A DNA stretch of 64,000 nt from an uncultured Microbacterium sp. GTDB lineage: Bacteria; Actinomycetota; Actinomycetes; Actinomycetales; Microbacteriaceae. Below, in pieces: positions 7,959-18,377 of the stretch (positions are counted from its first letter, which is position 1; every line of letters starts with the position of its first letter). A program made the translations under genes and the position numbers. Under the pieces are notes generated by a model, which saw only the letters and a program-made list of their open reading frames with translations, did no database searches and had not been told where the DNA came from. The DNA lies in NCBI RefSeq assembly GCF_947488465.1, contig NZ_CANKZA010000004.1, forward strand, positions 1 through 64,000, given 5' to 3'.

Positions 7959-8870
7959 ATGGCCTCGAGCAGCAACCCCGCATTCAGCAACCCCGCGTTC
8001 CAGGAACAGCGGCCGGGGCTGACCCCGCCGGCTGCCCAGACCCAGTTCGGCACCGCGTCCGCACAGTCCGTCGACATCGCCACGCAGGCACAGATGGAAG
8101 GTGCCTACGCCTCCCCCGCCGCCGGGTCGGTAGAGACCGGCCGCATGACGGTCGAGGACACCGTCATCAAGACCCTCGCCCTGTTCGGCATCCTCCTCGT
8201 CACCGCCGTCGTCGGCTGGATCTGGACGATGTCCGGAGTCACGGCCGACAACCCCACCGGTGTCAACATGGCCCCGTGGATCATCGGCATGCTCGGCGGC
8301 TTCGTGCTGTCGATGGTCGTGATCTTCACGTCGCGCAAGAAGATCCGCCCCGCGCTCATCTTCGGCTACGCCGCGTTCGAGGGTCTCTTCATCGGTGGCA
8401 TCTCGGCGTACTTCGAGTTCATCTGGCCCGGCATCGTGCTGCAGGCGACGATCGCGACCCTCTCGGTTGTCGGCGTGACGCTCGCTCTCTTCGCCAGCGG
8501 CAAGGTGCGCGCGTCGAAGAAGGCCACCAAGGTCTTCATGATCGCGATGGTCGGGTACCTGGTCTTCTCGCTCGTCAACCTCGTCATGATGATGTTCGGC
8601 GCCTTCGGCGACAACAGCGCCGGCCCGTTCGGCATCTCGAGCCAGCCGAGCTTCATCCTCGGCATCCCGTGGGGCGTCATCATCGGCGTGTTCGTCGTCA
8701 TCATGGCTGCGTACTCGCTCGTGCTCGACTTCGACTCGATCCAGCAGGGTGTGCGCAACGGCGCCCCGCGCCAGTACGGCTGGCTCGGCGCCTTCGGCAT
8801 CATGGTCACGGTCGTCTGGCTCTACATCGAGCTCCTGCGCATGATCGCCATCATCCGCGGCAACAACTGA
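7959..8870 (+). CDS. Bax inhibitor-1 / YccA-family membrane protein
   Basis: 303 aa. The N-terminal ~60 residues are Asn/Ala/Gln-rich and probably cytoplasmic, containing a repeated NPAF. Seven transmembrane helices follow, ending in a C-terminal segment DFDSIQQGVRNGAP with the conserved acidic residues of the BI-1/TMBIM fold, which in studied members conducts Ca2+ or protons. Length and topology fit actinobacterial YccA-like proteins. A GGAGAGAG ribosome site lies ~7 nt before the ATG. A strong terminator follows at 8888. Confidence 0.9.
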   Translation: MASSSNPAFSNPAFQEQRPGLTPPAAQTQFGTASAQSVDIATQAQMEGAYASPAAGSVETGRMTVEDTVIKTLALFGILLVTAVVGWIWTMSGVTADNPTGVNMAPWIIGMLGGFVLSMVVIFTSRKKIRPALIFGYAAFEGLFIGGISAYFEFIWPGIVLQATIATLSVVGVTLALFASGKVRASKKATKVFMIAMVGYLVFSLVNLVMMMFGAFGDNSAGPFGISSQPSFILGIPWGVIIGVFVVIMAAYSLVLDFDSIQQGVRNGAPRQYGWLGAFGIMVTVVWLYIELLRMIAIIRGNN

Positions 8871-8887
8871 TCTCGCACTGACCGACA

Positions 8888-8920
8888 GGCCCGTCCGGCT
8901 CACGCCGGGCGGGCCTTCGT
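8888..8920 (+). terminator. Rho-independent terminator after BI-1 gene
   Basis: A 12-bp GC stem (8888-8899 with 8904-8915, one G-T pair) and a 4-nt loop lie 17 bp after the stop codon and are followed by TTCGTCGT. The U-tract is weak, which is usual in high-GC actinobacteria. Confidence 0.7.
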
Positions 8921-8965
8921 CGTGCCCGCTCAGGCCTGGGGGCTTTGCGGGACTGGGGCTTGCCA

Positions 8966-9043
8966 GCCGCCTGCGCCCGCGCCTGCCGCCCGCCGCCTGC
9001 GCCCGCGCCTGCCGCCCGCCGCCTGCGCCCGCGCCTGCCGCCC
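8966..9043. repeat. 26-bp tandem repeat, three perfect copies
   Basis: Copies lie at 8966-8991, 8992-9017 and 9018-9043. The unit begins GCCGCCTGCGCC and is nearly pure G+C. A degenerate tail (CCTGCGT words) follows to 9065. It sits in the 580-bp gap between the convergent BI-1 and guaA genes. Three identical adjacent copies suggest recent slippage and a possible variable-number locus. Confidence 0.9.
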
Positions 9044-9082
9044 GCGCCCTGCGTCCTGCGTCCTGCGGACCCGCCGCCTCCC

Positions 9083-9347
9083 CGTATTCAGTCTGCTCGA
9101 AGGGGTGCCGCGCACGACTCCGCGCAAATCGGCGGCCAGTGCGCGCAGCGGTCACCGGCAGACTGAATACGGTAGCGGGCTGCGGCCGACCCGGCCTCGT
9201 CGGCCGGCGCACCCGTGTTCCGCAAGAAGGCTCGGTCCGTCTTCAGAAGGCTCGGTCCATATTCAGTCTGCGCAGAGCGGCACCTGCCTCGGCGCCCTGG
9301 AATTCCGCGGGGGATTCCCCGCTGAATTCACGCGCAGACTGAATACG
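9083..9347. repeat. Two tandem units bounded by inverted TATTCAGTCTG arms
   Basis: The word TATTCAGTCTG occurs at 9085-9095 and 9260-9270, and its reverse complement CAGACTGAATA at 9159-9169 and 9335-9345. Each forward arm pairs with a reverse arm about 64 bp downstream, giving two similar 88-89-bp units. The arms are AT-richer than their surroundings. No gene is visible; the rest of the gap to 9451 holds nothing else I recognise. Confidence 0.85.
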
Positions 9348-9451
9348 GGCCAGCGGGAGCGGCGCCACCGGAGGCGGGAGGACCGACGGGGCATGACCAA
9401 ACGACGGATGCCGGGGTCGATCCGCAGATCAGGCCCCGGCATCCGGTCAGC

Positions 9452-11035
9452 TCACTCCCACTCGATGGTTCCCGGGGGCTTGGAGGTCACATCGAGGACG
9501 ACGCGGTTGACGTCGCGCACCTCGTTCGTGATGCGGTTCGAGATGCGCGCCAGCACGTCGTAGGGCAGGCGGGTCCAGTCGGCGGTCATGGCGTCTTCCG
9601 ACGACACCGGACGCAGCACGATCGGGTGGCCGTAGGTGCGGCCGTCGCCCTGCACACCGACGGAGCGGACGTCGGCGAGCAGCACGACCGGGCACTGCCA
9701 GATCTCGCCGTCGAGGCCCGCCGCAGTCAGCTCGGCGCGGGCAATGGCATCGGCGTCACGCAGAATCTCGAGACGGTCAGCGGTAACCTCACCGACGATG
9801 CGGATGCCGAGGCCGGGCCCCGGAAACGGCTGCCGTCCGACGATCACCTCGGGCAGTCCCAGTTCGCGCCCGATTGCGCGCACCTCGTCCTTGAAGAGGG
9901 TCCGCAGCGGTTCGACGAGCTCGAACTGCAGGTCCTCCGGCAGGCCGCCCACGTTGTGGTGGCTCTTGATGTTCGCGGTGCCGGTACCGCCGCCGGACTC
10001 GACGACGTCGGGGTAAAGGGTCCCCTGCACAAGGAAGCGGATCGGCTCGCCGTCGGCCGCGGCTTCCGCGATGAGCGCCTTCTCGGCCGCCTCGAAGGAA
10101 CGGATGAACTCGCGCCCGATGATCTTGCGCTTCTGCTCGGGATCGCTGACGCCGGCAAGCGCCGTGAGGAATTGCTCCCGCGCGTCGACGGTGACCAGGC
10201 GCACACCGGTCGAGGCGACATAGTCCTGCTCGACCTGCTCGCGCTCGTCCTTCCGGAGCAGCCCATGGTCGACGAAAATGCAGACCAACTGGTCACCGAC
10301 GGCCTTGTGCACGAGCGCCGCAGCGACCGCGGAGTCGACGCCACCGGAGAGGCCGCAGATCACGCGGCCGCTCCCGATCTGGTCCTGGATGCGGGCGACC
10401 TGCTCGGCGATGACGTTGCCGCTGTTCCAGTCGGCCGCGAGCCCCGCCGCCTTGTGCAGGAAGTTGACGATGACGTCCTGGCCGTAATCGGAGTGCTTCA
10501 CCTCGGGATGCCACTGCACGCCGTAGAAGCACTTCTCGGCGTTGCCGAAGGCCGCGACCGGGGTCGCCGCCGTCGAGGCCAGCACGTCGAAGCCGGCGGG
10601 CGCCTCGGAGACCTGGTCGCCGTGGCTCATCCACACGTTCTGGGTCTCGGGCTGGCCGCCGAGCAGCACGCCGCCGTCGCCTTCGAGCACGGCATCCGTC
10701 GCTCCGTACTCGCGGAGTCCCGTGTTGGCCACGACGCCGCCGAGCTGACGGGCCATCACCTGGAAGCCGTAGCAGATGCCGAGAGTCGGGATGCCGAGCT
10801 CCAGCACGCCGGCATCCAACGTGGGCGCTTCCGGCTCGTACACCGAGGAGGGGCCGCCGGAGAGGACCAGCGCGAGCGGGTTGCGCGCGGCGACCTCGTC
10901 GGCCGTGACGGTGTGGGGCACGATCTCGCTGTAGACGCCGGCTTCGCGCACGCGTCGCGCGATGAGCTGCGCGTATTGTGCGCCGAAGTCGACGACCAGG
11001 ACAGGTCGCTGGTCGGTCTGAGTCTCGGTGGTCAC
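9452..11035 (-). CDS. guaA: GMP synthase (glutamine-hydrolysing)
   Basis: 527 aa, the usual length. It converts XMP to GMP with glutamine and ATP. The N-terminal class I amidotransferase has GICYGFQ with the nucleophile Cys and QWHPEVKH for the catalytic dyad. The central PP-loop is [14 protein letters not shown], and the C-terminal dimerisation domain ends with the family signature around [11 protein letters not shown]. Start: GTG at 11033-11035 (VTTETQTDQ), overlapping the stop of the upstream DUF3817 gene by 4 bp; the longer frame upstream belongs to that gene's antisense or other frames. It is the last gene of the guaB3-SURF1-DUF3817-guaA operon. Confidence 0.97.
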   Translation of the reverse strand: MTTETQTDQRPVLVVDFGAQYAQLIARRVREAGVYSEIVPHTVTADEVAARNPLALVLSGGPSSVYEPEAPTLDAGVLELGIPTLGICYGFQVMARQLGGVVANTGLREYGATDAVLEGDGGVLLGGQPETQNVWMSHGDQVSEAPAGFDVLASTAATPVAAFGNAEKCFYGVQWHPEVKHSDYGQDVIVNFLHKAAGLAADWNSGNVIAEQVARIQDQIGSGRVICGLSGGVDSAVAAALVHKAVGDQLVCIFVDHGLLRKDEREQVEQDYVASTGVRLVTVDAREQFLTALAGVSDPEQKRKIIGREFIRSFEAAEKALIAEAAADGEPIRFLVQGTLYPDVVESGGGTGTANIKSHHNVGGLPEDLQFELVEPLRTLFKDEVRAIGRELGLPEVIVGRQPFPGPGLGIRIVGEVTADRLEILRDADAIARAELTAAGLDGEIWQCPVVLLADVRSVGVQGDGRTYGHPIVLRPVSSEDAMTADWTRLPYDVLARISNRITNEVRDVNRVVLDVTSKPPGTIEWE

Positions 11036-11538
11036 CGGGTGCCTTCCGTGATGAGAGCGGATGCCGCCTCGCGCTCGGCGAGGTAGGTCTTGACCTCGCG
11101 GGCGACGCGGGCCTCCATGAAGAACGACAGGAGCGGGACGATGCCGCCGAGGGCGAGCATGATGAAGCGCGGGAAGCGCCAGCGCATCAGGCTCCAGATC
11201 CGGAAGCAGGCGAACAGGTACACCACGTAGAACCAGCCGTGCGCGACGAGGATGCCGAGCGACAGGTTGAACCCGTCGCCGGCCGACGTCAGTTCGCATC
11301 CGCTTCCGCCGGGGAGGAAGAGGGAGAACCATTGGCAGTCGGCGCCGACGATGACCGGCGCCAGCCACAGCAGCCCGCCCGAGCCGCCGGTGAACACCTC
11401 GACGTGCAGAGGCGTGTACTTCAAGATCATCTCGGCGAGCAGAAGCAGGAGCCCGACACCGGTGACGATCGAGGCGATCTGGTAGAAGGTCAGCGCCCCG
11501 CGGATCGCCGGAAAGGTGGCGAGTTTGGGCTGAGGCAT
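11032..11538 (-). CDS. DUF3817 (YdzA-like) integral membrane protein
   Basis: 168 aa with about four membrane helices. The [21 protein letters not shown] and [15 protein letters not shown]-type segments are characteristic of the DUF3817/YdzA family, whose role is unknown. It overlaps guaA by 4 bp and lies 10 bp after the SURF1 gene. ATG 11536-11538 (MPQPKLATF) was chosen over a longer frame that runs into the SURF1 gene. Confidence 0.85.
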   Translation of the reverse strand: MPQPKLATFPAIRGALTFYQIASIVTGVGLLLLLAEMILKYTPLHVEVFTGGSGGLLWLAPVIVGADCQWFSLFLPGGSGCELTSAGDGFNLSLGILVAHGWFYVVYLFACFRIWSLMRWRFPRFIMLALGGIVPLLSFFMEARVAREVKTYLAEREAASALITEGTR

Positions 11539-11548
11539 GCGGTCCAGT

Positions 11549-12397
11549 CTACTGAACCGGCTCGGCGGCCTCTTCCAGGTCCTCGACCTCTTTCTCCCAG
11601 GCATCCTTGGCCAGGCGGTACCACATGTAGAAGGCGAAGCCGGCGAAGATCGCCCATTCCACGGCGTAGAAGATGTTGAGCCAGTTGACGCTGGACCCCT
11701 CGACGGGTGCGGGCGAGTCGATCGCGACGAGGTCGTCGGGCAGAGCGAGGCCTGTAGTGTCGATGTCGGCGACGAGGTACGCCCTGTAGACATCGAGACC
11801 CTCGACGTCGGACCACTGCCCGAGGAGGGCCGCCGGCGACATCCGCGTCATCTCGGTCGCCGCTGCACCGTCGGGCGGGAGCGCCGGGCCCTCGTCCGAG
11901 ATGATGCGTCCGGTCAGCGTGGCCGTCGCTGCGTCGCCATCGGCGGCGAGAGCGGATGCCGCGGCATCGGCCGCATCCCGCGTCGGCGCCCAGGCGATCG
12001 CGACCGCCAGGAGGGCCGGGCCATCGCCTGTGCGGAACTGTCCGGTGACCCAATACCCCTCGACGCCGTCATTGAAGCGTGAGGAGACGACCAGGAAGTC
12101 GGTCGGATGCCAGGTCCCGCTCACCTCGACGCGCTGTCCGACGAGCGGCTCGGGGAGGTACTCCCCCGGCGTCGTGACGTCGGCGAGAGGCTGGACGATT
12201 TCGGTGGCGCCGGGGGGCGCCGGGTCGGTATCGATCGCGTTCCCCAGCTGCCACTGACCGAGCCAGGCGAAGACGGCGGCGACGGCGAGGGCGAACACCA
12301 GCATCCCGATCCACCAGGGACGCAGCAGGACTTCGCGGAGCGTCGGCGGGAAGACCTCGACGGCCTCCGGCGATGCCTCGCTCACGCTCGACGCCAT
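11549..12397 (-). CDS. SURF1-family cytochrome-oxidase assembly protein
   Basis: 282 aa. Two transmembrane helices (WWIGMLVFALAVAAVFAWLG near residue 30, and WAIFAGFAFYMWYRL near the C-terminus) flank a periplasmic-side domain, the topology of SURF1/Shy1. The post-TM1 motif GQWQLGNA is the conserved GxWQ region. It assists aa3-type cytochrome c oxidase maturation in other bacteria. The start overlaps the guaB3 stop; GTG 12400 is an alternative. The C-terminus is acidic. Confidence 0.88.
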   Translation of the reverse strand: MASSVSEASPEAVEVFPPTLREVLLRPWWIGMLVFALAVAAVFAWLGQWQLGNAIDTDPAPPGATEIVQPLADVTTPGEYLPEPLVGQRVEVSGTWHPTDFLVVSSRFNDGVEGYWVTGQFRTGDGPALLAVAIAWAPTRDAADAAASALAADGDAATATLTGRIISDEGPALPPDGAAATEMTRMSPAALLGQWSDVEGLDVYRAYLVADIDTTGLALPDDLVAIDSPAPVEGSSVNWLNIFYAVEWAIFAGFAFYMWYRLAKDAWEKEVEDLEEAAEPVQ

Positions 12398-13515
12398 CAC
12401 TGGGCGGTATACGGCGCGACGACGACCTCGACGCGCTGGAACTCCTTGAGGTCGGAATACCCGGTCGTGGCCATCGACTTGCGAAGCGCGCCGATGAGGT
12501 TCGCCGTGCCGTCCGCGACGGGCGCGGGGCCGTAGAGAATCTGCTCGAGCGGGCCGACCTGGCCGACCTCGACGCGTCTGCCGCGGGGAAGCTTGGCGTG
12601 GTGGGCTTCGGGACCCCAGTGGAATCCCTGCCCGGGGGCATCCGTCGCGCGGGCGAGGGCGACGCCCAGCATGACGGCATCCGCCCCCATCGCGAGCGCC
12701 TTGACGATGTCGCCGGACGTGCCCACGCCGCCGTCGGCGATCACGTGCACGTAGCGTCCGCCGGATTCGTCGAGGTAGTCGCGGCGCGCGCCGGCGACGT
12801 CCGCCACTGCGGTCGCCATCGGCGCGTGGATGCCGAGGGTGGCGCGCGTCGTCGATGCCGCTCCCCCGCCGAACCCGACGAGGACGCCCGCGGCGCCCGT
12901 GCGCATGAGATGGAGCGCCGCCGTGTAGGTCGAGGCGCCGCCGACGATGACGGGGACGTCGAGGTCGTAGATGAACTTCTTGAGGTTCAGGGGTTCGAGC
13001 TCGCTCGAGACGTGCTCGGCCGACACGGTCGTTCCGCGGATCACGAACAGGTCGACGCCCGCAGCGACGACCGTCTCGTACAGGTCCTGCGTGCGCTGAG
13101 GCGTGAGCGCACCGGCGACCGTGACCCCGGCGTCGCGGATCTCGGCAAGGCGATCGCGCACCAGTTCGGGCTTGATCGGCTCACTGTAGAGCTCCTGCAT
13201 GCGGCGCGTGGCATCGGCATCCGAGAGCCCCGCGATCTCGGCGAGCAACGGCTCGGGGTCGTCATAGCGCGTCCAGACGCCCTCGAGGTCGAGCACGCCG
13301 AGGCCGCCGAGCTGTCCGAGCATGATCGCTGTGCGCGGGCTCATGACCGAATCCATGGGCGCGCCGAGCACCGGAATGCCGAATCCGAACGCGTCGATCG
13401 ACCAGGACGTCGAAACGTCCTCGGGGTTGCGCGTGCGCCGCGAGGGCACAACGGCGATGTCGTCGAATGCGTAGGCGCGGCGGGCGCGCTTGGCGCGGCC
13501 GAGCTCGATCTCCAT
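12397..13515 (-). CDS. GuaB3-type IMP dehydrogenase-related protein
   Basis: 372 aa TIM-barrel of the IMPDH/GMPR superfamily without CBS domains, the architecture of actinobacterial GuaB3. PSRRTRNPEDV near the N-terminus, LGAPMDSVMSP, and VIADGGVGTSGDI (phosphate site) are seen. Where true IMPDHs have the catalytic Cys loop it reads IRGTTVSAEHVS, as is usual for GuaB3. The enzymatic role of this paralogue is less certain than that of guaB at 15293. GTG 13521 is an alternative start. It is the first gene of the operon leading to guaA. Confidence 0.88.
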   Translation of the reverse strand: MEIELGRAKRARRAYAFDDIAVVPSRRTRNPEDVSTSWSIDAFGFGIPVLGAPMDSVMSPRTAIMLGQLGGLGVLDLEGVWTRYDDPEPLLAEIAGLSDADATRRMQELYSEPIKPELVRDRLAEIRDAGVTVAGALTPQRTQDLYETVVAAGVDLFVIRGTTVSAEHVSSELEPLNLKKFIYDLDVPVIVGGASTYTAALHLMRTGAAGVLVGFGGGAASTTRATLGIHAPMATAVADVAGARRDYLDESGGRYVHVIADGGVGTSGDIVKALAMGADAVMLGVALARATDAPGQGFHWGPEAHHAKLPRGRRVEVGQVGPLEQILYGPAPVADGTANLIGALRKSMATTGYSDLKEFQRVEVVVAPYTAQ

Positions 13516-13575
13516 GCTCACCCCCTCAGCCTACCCGGGTGCCCGCGTGCGCCAGGATGGATGCCGGAGGTCAGA

Positions 13576-14676
13576 ATGCGGATCATCATCATCGGCGGCG
13601 GTGTGATGGGGCTGTCCGCCGCGTGGCAGCTCACCCGCCGCGGCGAGCGCCCGATCGTGCTCGAGCGCTTCGCGCGCGGGCATCACGAGGGTGCGTCGCA
13701 CGGCGAGACCCGCAACTTCAACAACGCGTACGGCGAGGATCACTACCTCGATCTGCTCGCGCGCGCCCGCGAGGGATGGGACGCGCTCGGCACCGTCGAC
13801 GGCGAGCCGCTGCTGCGGCTACACGGGCTCGTGTCGCACGGGGCCGGTGCGGCGCTCGGGTCTGGCAGCGGCGCGGGGCTGGCGGAGATCGCGGCCGGAC
13901 TGACCGCGCGCGGGATCCCGGCGGAGCTCCTGGGTGGCGCCGAAGCCGCGCGGCGGTGGCCGGGCATGCGCTTCGAGGACACCGTGCTGTACTCGCCCGA
14001 TGCGGGCGTCGCGCGGGCTGCGGCCGCGCTCCGCGAACTCGAGCGACGCACCGTCGAGGCAGGCGGCGAGGTGCGCTGGAACACGCGGGTGCGGGCGGTC
14101 TCACCAGACGCGGACGGCGTCGACGTCGTGACGGATGCCGGTGTCCTCCGCGCCGACGTCGCGATCGTTGTGGCCGGCGCGTGGACCGAAGGGCTGGTGA
14201 ATGGCGGCATCCGCCTGCCGCGCCTGCGCGTGACGGAAGAGACACCCGCGCACTTCACCGCGCGGATCGCGGGGCCGTGGCCGTCGTTCAATCAGTTCGT
14301 CGCACCGGGCGCGCAACCGGCGAACGTGTACGGCATGCCGACACCCGGCGAGGGGATCAAAGTCGGGTTCCACGGCGTCGGCGACGAGATCGATCCGGAT
14401 GCCCGGCCCCACCGGCCGACGTGGCAACGCGAACTCGCCGCCTATGTGGGCGAGTGGCTGCCCGGCCTCGATCCGGAGTCGGCCGTGCCGATCTCGTGCA
14501 CCTACACGACGACGCCGACCGAAGCCTTCGTGCTCGATCGCGTCGGCCCTCTGGTGATCGGCGCCGGATTCTCCGGCCAGGGCTTCAAATTCGCTCCCGG
14601 TGTGGGAGCGACACTCGCCGACCTCGCTCTGGATCCGACCGCGCGCGCCGCCGCGCCCTTCCGCCTCCCGGCGTAG
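13576..14676 (+). CDS. FAD-dependent oxidoreductase (monomeric sarcosine/N-methyltryptophan oxidase-like)
   Basis: 366 aa DAO-family flavoprotein. The dinucleotide-binding motif IIIGGGVMGLSAAWQL lies at the N-terminus and GETRNF follows at about residues 44-49; members attach FAD covalently through a Cys near the C-terminus. Here that region reads SCTYTTTPTEAFVLD, so a candidate flavin-linking Cys is present, followed by GAGFSGQGFKFAPGVG. It probably oxidises an N-methyl or alpha-amino acid to imine and H2O2. GGAGG at 13566-13570 with 5-nt spacing fixes ATG 13576. The long in-frame extension upstream is antisense to guaB3. Confidence 0.88.
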   Translation: MRIIIIGGGVMGLSAAWQLTRRGERPIVLERFARGHHEGASHGETRNFNNAYGEDHYLDLLARAREGWDALGTVDGEPLLRLHGLVSHGAGAALGSGSGAGLAEIAAGLTARGIPAELLGGAEAARRWPGMRFEDTVLYSPDAGVARAAAALRELERRTVEAGGEVRWNTRVRAVSPDADGVDVVTDAGVLRADVAIVVAGAWTEGLVNGGIRLPRLRVTEETPAHFTARIAGPWPSFNQFVAPGAQPANVYGMPTPGEGIKVGFHGVGDEIDPDARPHRPTWQRELAAYVGEWLPGLDPESAVPISCTYTTTPTEAFVLDRVGPLVIGAGFSGQGFKFAPGVGATLADLALDPTARAAAPFRLPA

Positions 14677-14690
14677 CGCGCCTTCCGCCT

Positions 14691-14757
14691 CGACCGCTGC
14701 TCCGGCTGGACCGCTCTTCCGGCTCGGCCGCTGTTCCTGCTCGACCGCTCTCCGGTC
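14691..14757. repeat. 17-bp degenerate tandem repeat, four copies
   Basis: Units of the form CGACCGCT-N-CTCCGGCT start at 14691, 14708, 14725 and 14742, differing at a few positions each. It follows the stop codon of the flavoprotein gene. It may be a decaying coding or intergenic minisatellite; no frame across it looks protein-like. Confidence 0.75.
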
Positions 14758-14760
14758 GCA

Positions 14761-14838
14761 CGATCTCCGCAGAATGTCGCGATCTCCGCACCGGATGCCG
14801 GCATCCCCTGCGGGAATGACGACATTCTGCGGCGATCG
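14761..14838. repeat. Inverted-repeat intergenic element (GATCTCCGCAGAATGTCG arms)
   Basis: The 19-nt arm at 14761-14779 matches the reverse complement of 14820-14838 at 18 of 19 positions. A second partial copy of the left arm (CGATCTCCGCA) lies at 14780-14790 and a degraded partner (TGCGGGAATGA) at 14809-14819. The two-left-arms/two-right-arms layout is the same as in the elements near 21229, 23798 and 30422. Confidence 0.75.
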
Positions 14839-14930
14839 TCGTTTCCTCCCCAGGGCGGGGCGCCGTCGAGTTGTCCCCACACGCGAGGTGCGACAGCCGC
14901 AGGAAAGAATGCCAGCGACAGGATGCCGGT

Positions 14931-16963
<2,033 letters not shown>

Positions 16964-17018
16964 TCACTGCCGACTGCGACCGCATCACCCAATACAGGTG
17001 CGCCGGACTGGAGGATTC

Positions 17019-18377
17019 GTGAGTCCCACGACCGTCACCGCACGCCATCCGATGAGATGGATCGTGCTTTTCCTGGGCGCCATGCTGGCCGCCGGGTTGC
17101 TGTTGCTCAGCAGCCCGATCGCCGCGCATGCCGCCTCCCCCGACACCCCGGGAGCCGACCAGGAACAGACCGACTTCTACTTCGGCGGTGTGATCACTTT
17201 CGACGAGAAGCCCGTTCCCGACGTGACGATGTCGATTTCCGGCGGCGGATTCGAAGCCGAGACGATCACCGACGCCGAGGGCAAATGGCGGCTGTACGTC
17301 CCCGAGAAGGACACGTACACGCTCACGATCGATGAGGACACCCTGCCGGAAGGCGTCATCGTCGACGCAACACAGCTGACCGAGGGCCTCCAGCCGATCC
17401 AGGGCACCACAGGATCGTTCGAAGTCGAGTTCGGCCTCACCAAGACGAAGATCGTGAACCTCTTCCTCGGTCAGGGCGAGCGCATCACACAGTCGTTCGT
17501 CGATCAGCTCGCCGTCCGCCTCGTCAACGGGCTGAACTTCGGCCTTCTCCTCGCTCTCGCGGCGATGGGAGCGGCCCTCATCTACGGCACGACGGGCCTG
17601 TCGAACTTCGCCCACGGCGAGATGGTGACCTGGGGTGCGCTCGTCGCGATGGTGCTCTCCACCACGTGGCAGCTGCCGCTGTGGCTCGGGATCTCCGCCG
17701 CCGTGATCGGCGGTGCCGCCCTGGGGTTGGCGACGGATGCCGGACTCTGGCGGCCGTTGCGCCGTCGCGGGCTGGGCGTCGTACAGCTCATGATCGTGTC
17801 GATCGGTCTGTCGCTCGCGCTCCGCTACGTCTATCAGTTCTTCATCGGCGGCAAGACCTACCAGCTGCCGGGTGCGAGCCCCGCCCCGATCCAATTCGGG
17901 CCGATCTCGCTCTCCTACATCGACCTGATCAGCATGGGCGTGAGCATCGTCGTCATCTGCGCGGTTGCGTACTTCCTGCTGCGCACCCGCATCGGCAAGG
18001 CCACGCGCGCGATCTCCGACAACCCGCAGCTGGCTGCGGCATCCGGAATCGATGTCGACCGGGTCGTGCGCATCGTCTGGGTCATGGCGGGCATGCTCGC
18101 CGCGATCTCGGGTGTCCTGTGGGCCTACTTCCGCCCGGGCGTGCAGTGGAACATGGGCACCCAGATGCTGTTGCTCATCTTCGCCGCGATGACGCTCGGC
18201 GGGCTCGGCACCGCGTTCGGCGCGCTGATCGGCTCGATCATCGTCGGTGTCGTGGTCGAGACCTCGACGCTCTGGATCCCGTCGGACCTCAAGTACGCCG
18301 GAGCGCTCGTGGTGCTGATCCTGATTCTTCTCGTGCGACCCCAAGGTCTGCTCGGTCGTAAAGAAAGGCTCGGGTGA
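17019..18377 (+). CDS. livH: Branched-chain amino-acid ABC permease, LivH-type, with N-terminal extracytoplasmic domain
   Basis: 452 aa. Residues 1-~40 look like a signal peptide (MRWIVLFLGAMLAAGLLLLS then AAHAA). Residues ~50-140 form a beta-sandwich carboxypeptidase-regulatory/Ig-like domain (GGVITFDEKPVPDVTMSISG, then TDAEGKWRLYVPEKDTYTL). The LivH permease with about eight helices begins near residue 160 (VDQLAVRLVNGLNFGLLLAL). Ordinary LivH is ~290 aa, so this is a fusion. GTG 17019 has GGAGG 4 nt upstream. First gene of livHMGF, overlapping livM by 4 bp. Confidence 0.88.
   Translation: MSPTTVTARHPMRWIVLFLGAMLAAGLLLLSSPIAAHAASPDTPGADQEQTDFYFGGVITFDEKPVPDVTMSISGGGFEAETITDAEGKWRLYVPEKDTYTLTIDEDTLPEGVIVDATQLTEGLQPIQGTTGSFEVEFGLTKTKIVNLFLGQGERITQSFVDQLAVRLVNGLNFGLLLALAAMGAALIYGTTGLSNFAHGEMVTWGALVAMVLSTTWQLPLWLGISAAVIGGAALGLATDAGLWRPLRRRGLGVVQLMIVSIGLSLALRYVYQFFIGGKTYQLPGASPAPIQFGPISLSYIDLISMGVSIVVICAVAYFLLRTRIGKATRAISDNPQLAAASGIDVDRVVRIVWVMAGMLAAISGVLWAYFRPGVQWNMGTQMLLLIFAAMTLGGLGTAFGALIGSIIVGVVVETSTLWIPSDLKYAGALVVLILILLVRPQGLLGRKERLG

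Noticed and set aside
8366-8809. 147-codon minus-strand frame inside the BI-1 gene
   Set aside because: Met/Ala/Thr-rich antisense shadow, no ribosome site, no recognisable fold.
8922-9563. Frames across the GC tandem repeat
   Set aside because: Pro/Ala/Arg low-complexity product of the 26-bp repeat, with no ribosome site or domain.
12373-13575. Long open frame in front of the flavoprotein gene (plus strand)
   Set aside because: It is antisense to guaB3, composed of the Arg/Gly/Asp-rich peptides typical of third-position GC shadows, and the true start with GGAGG is at 13576.
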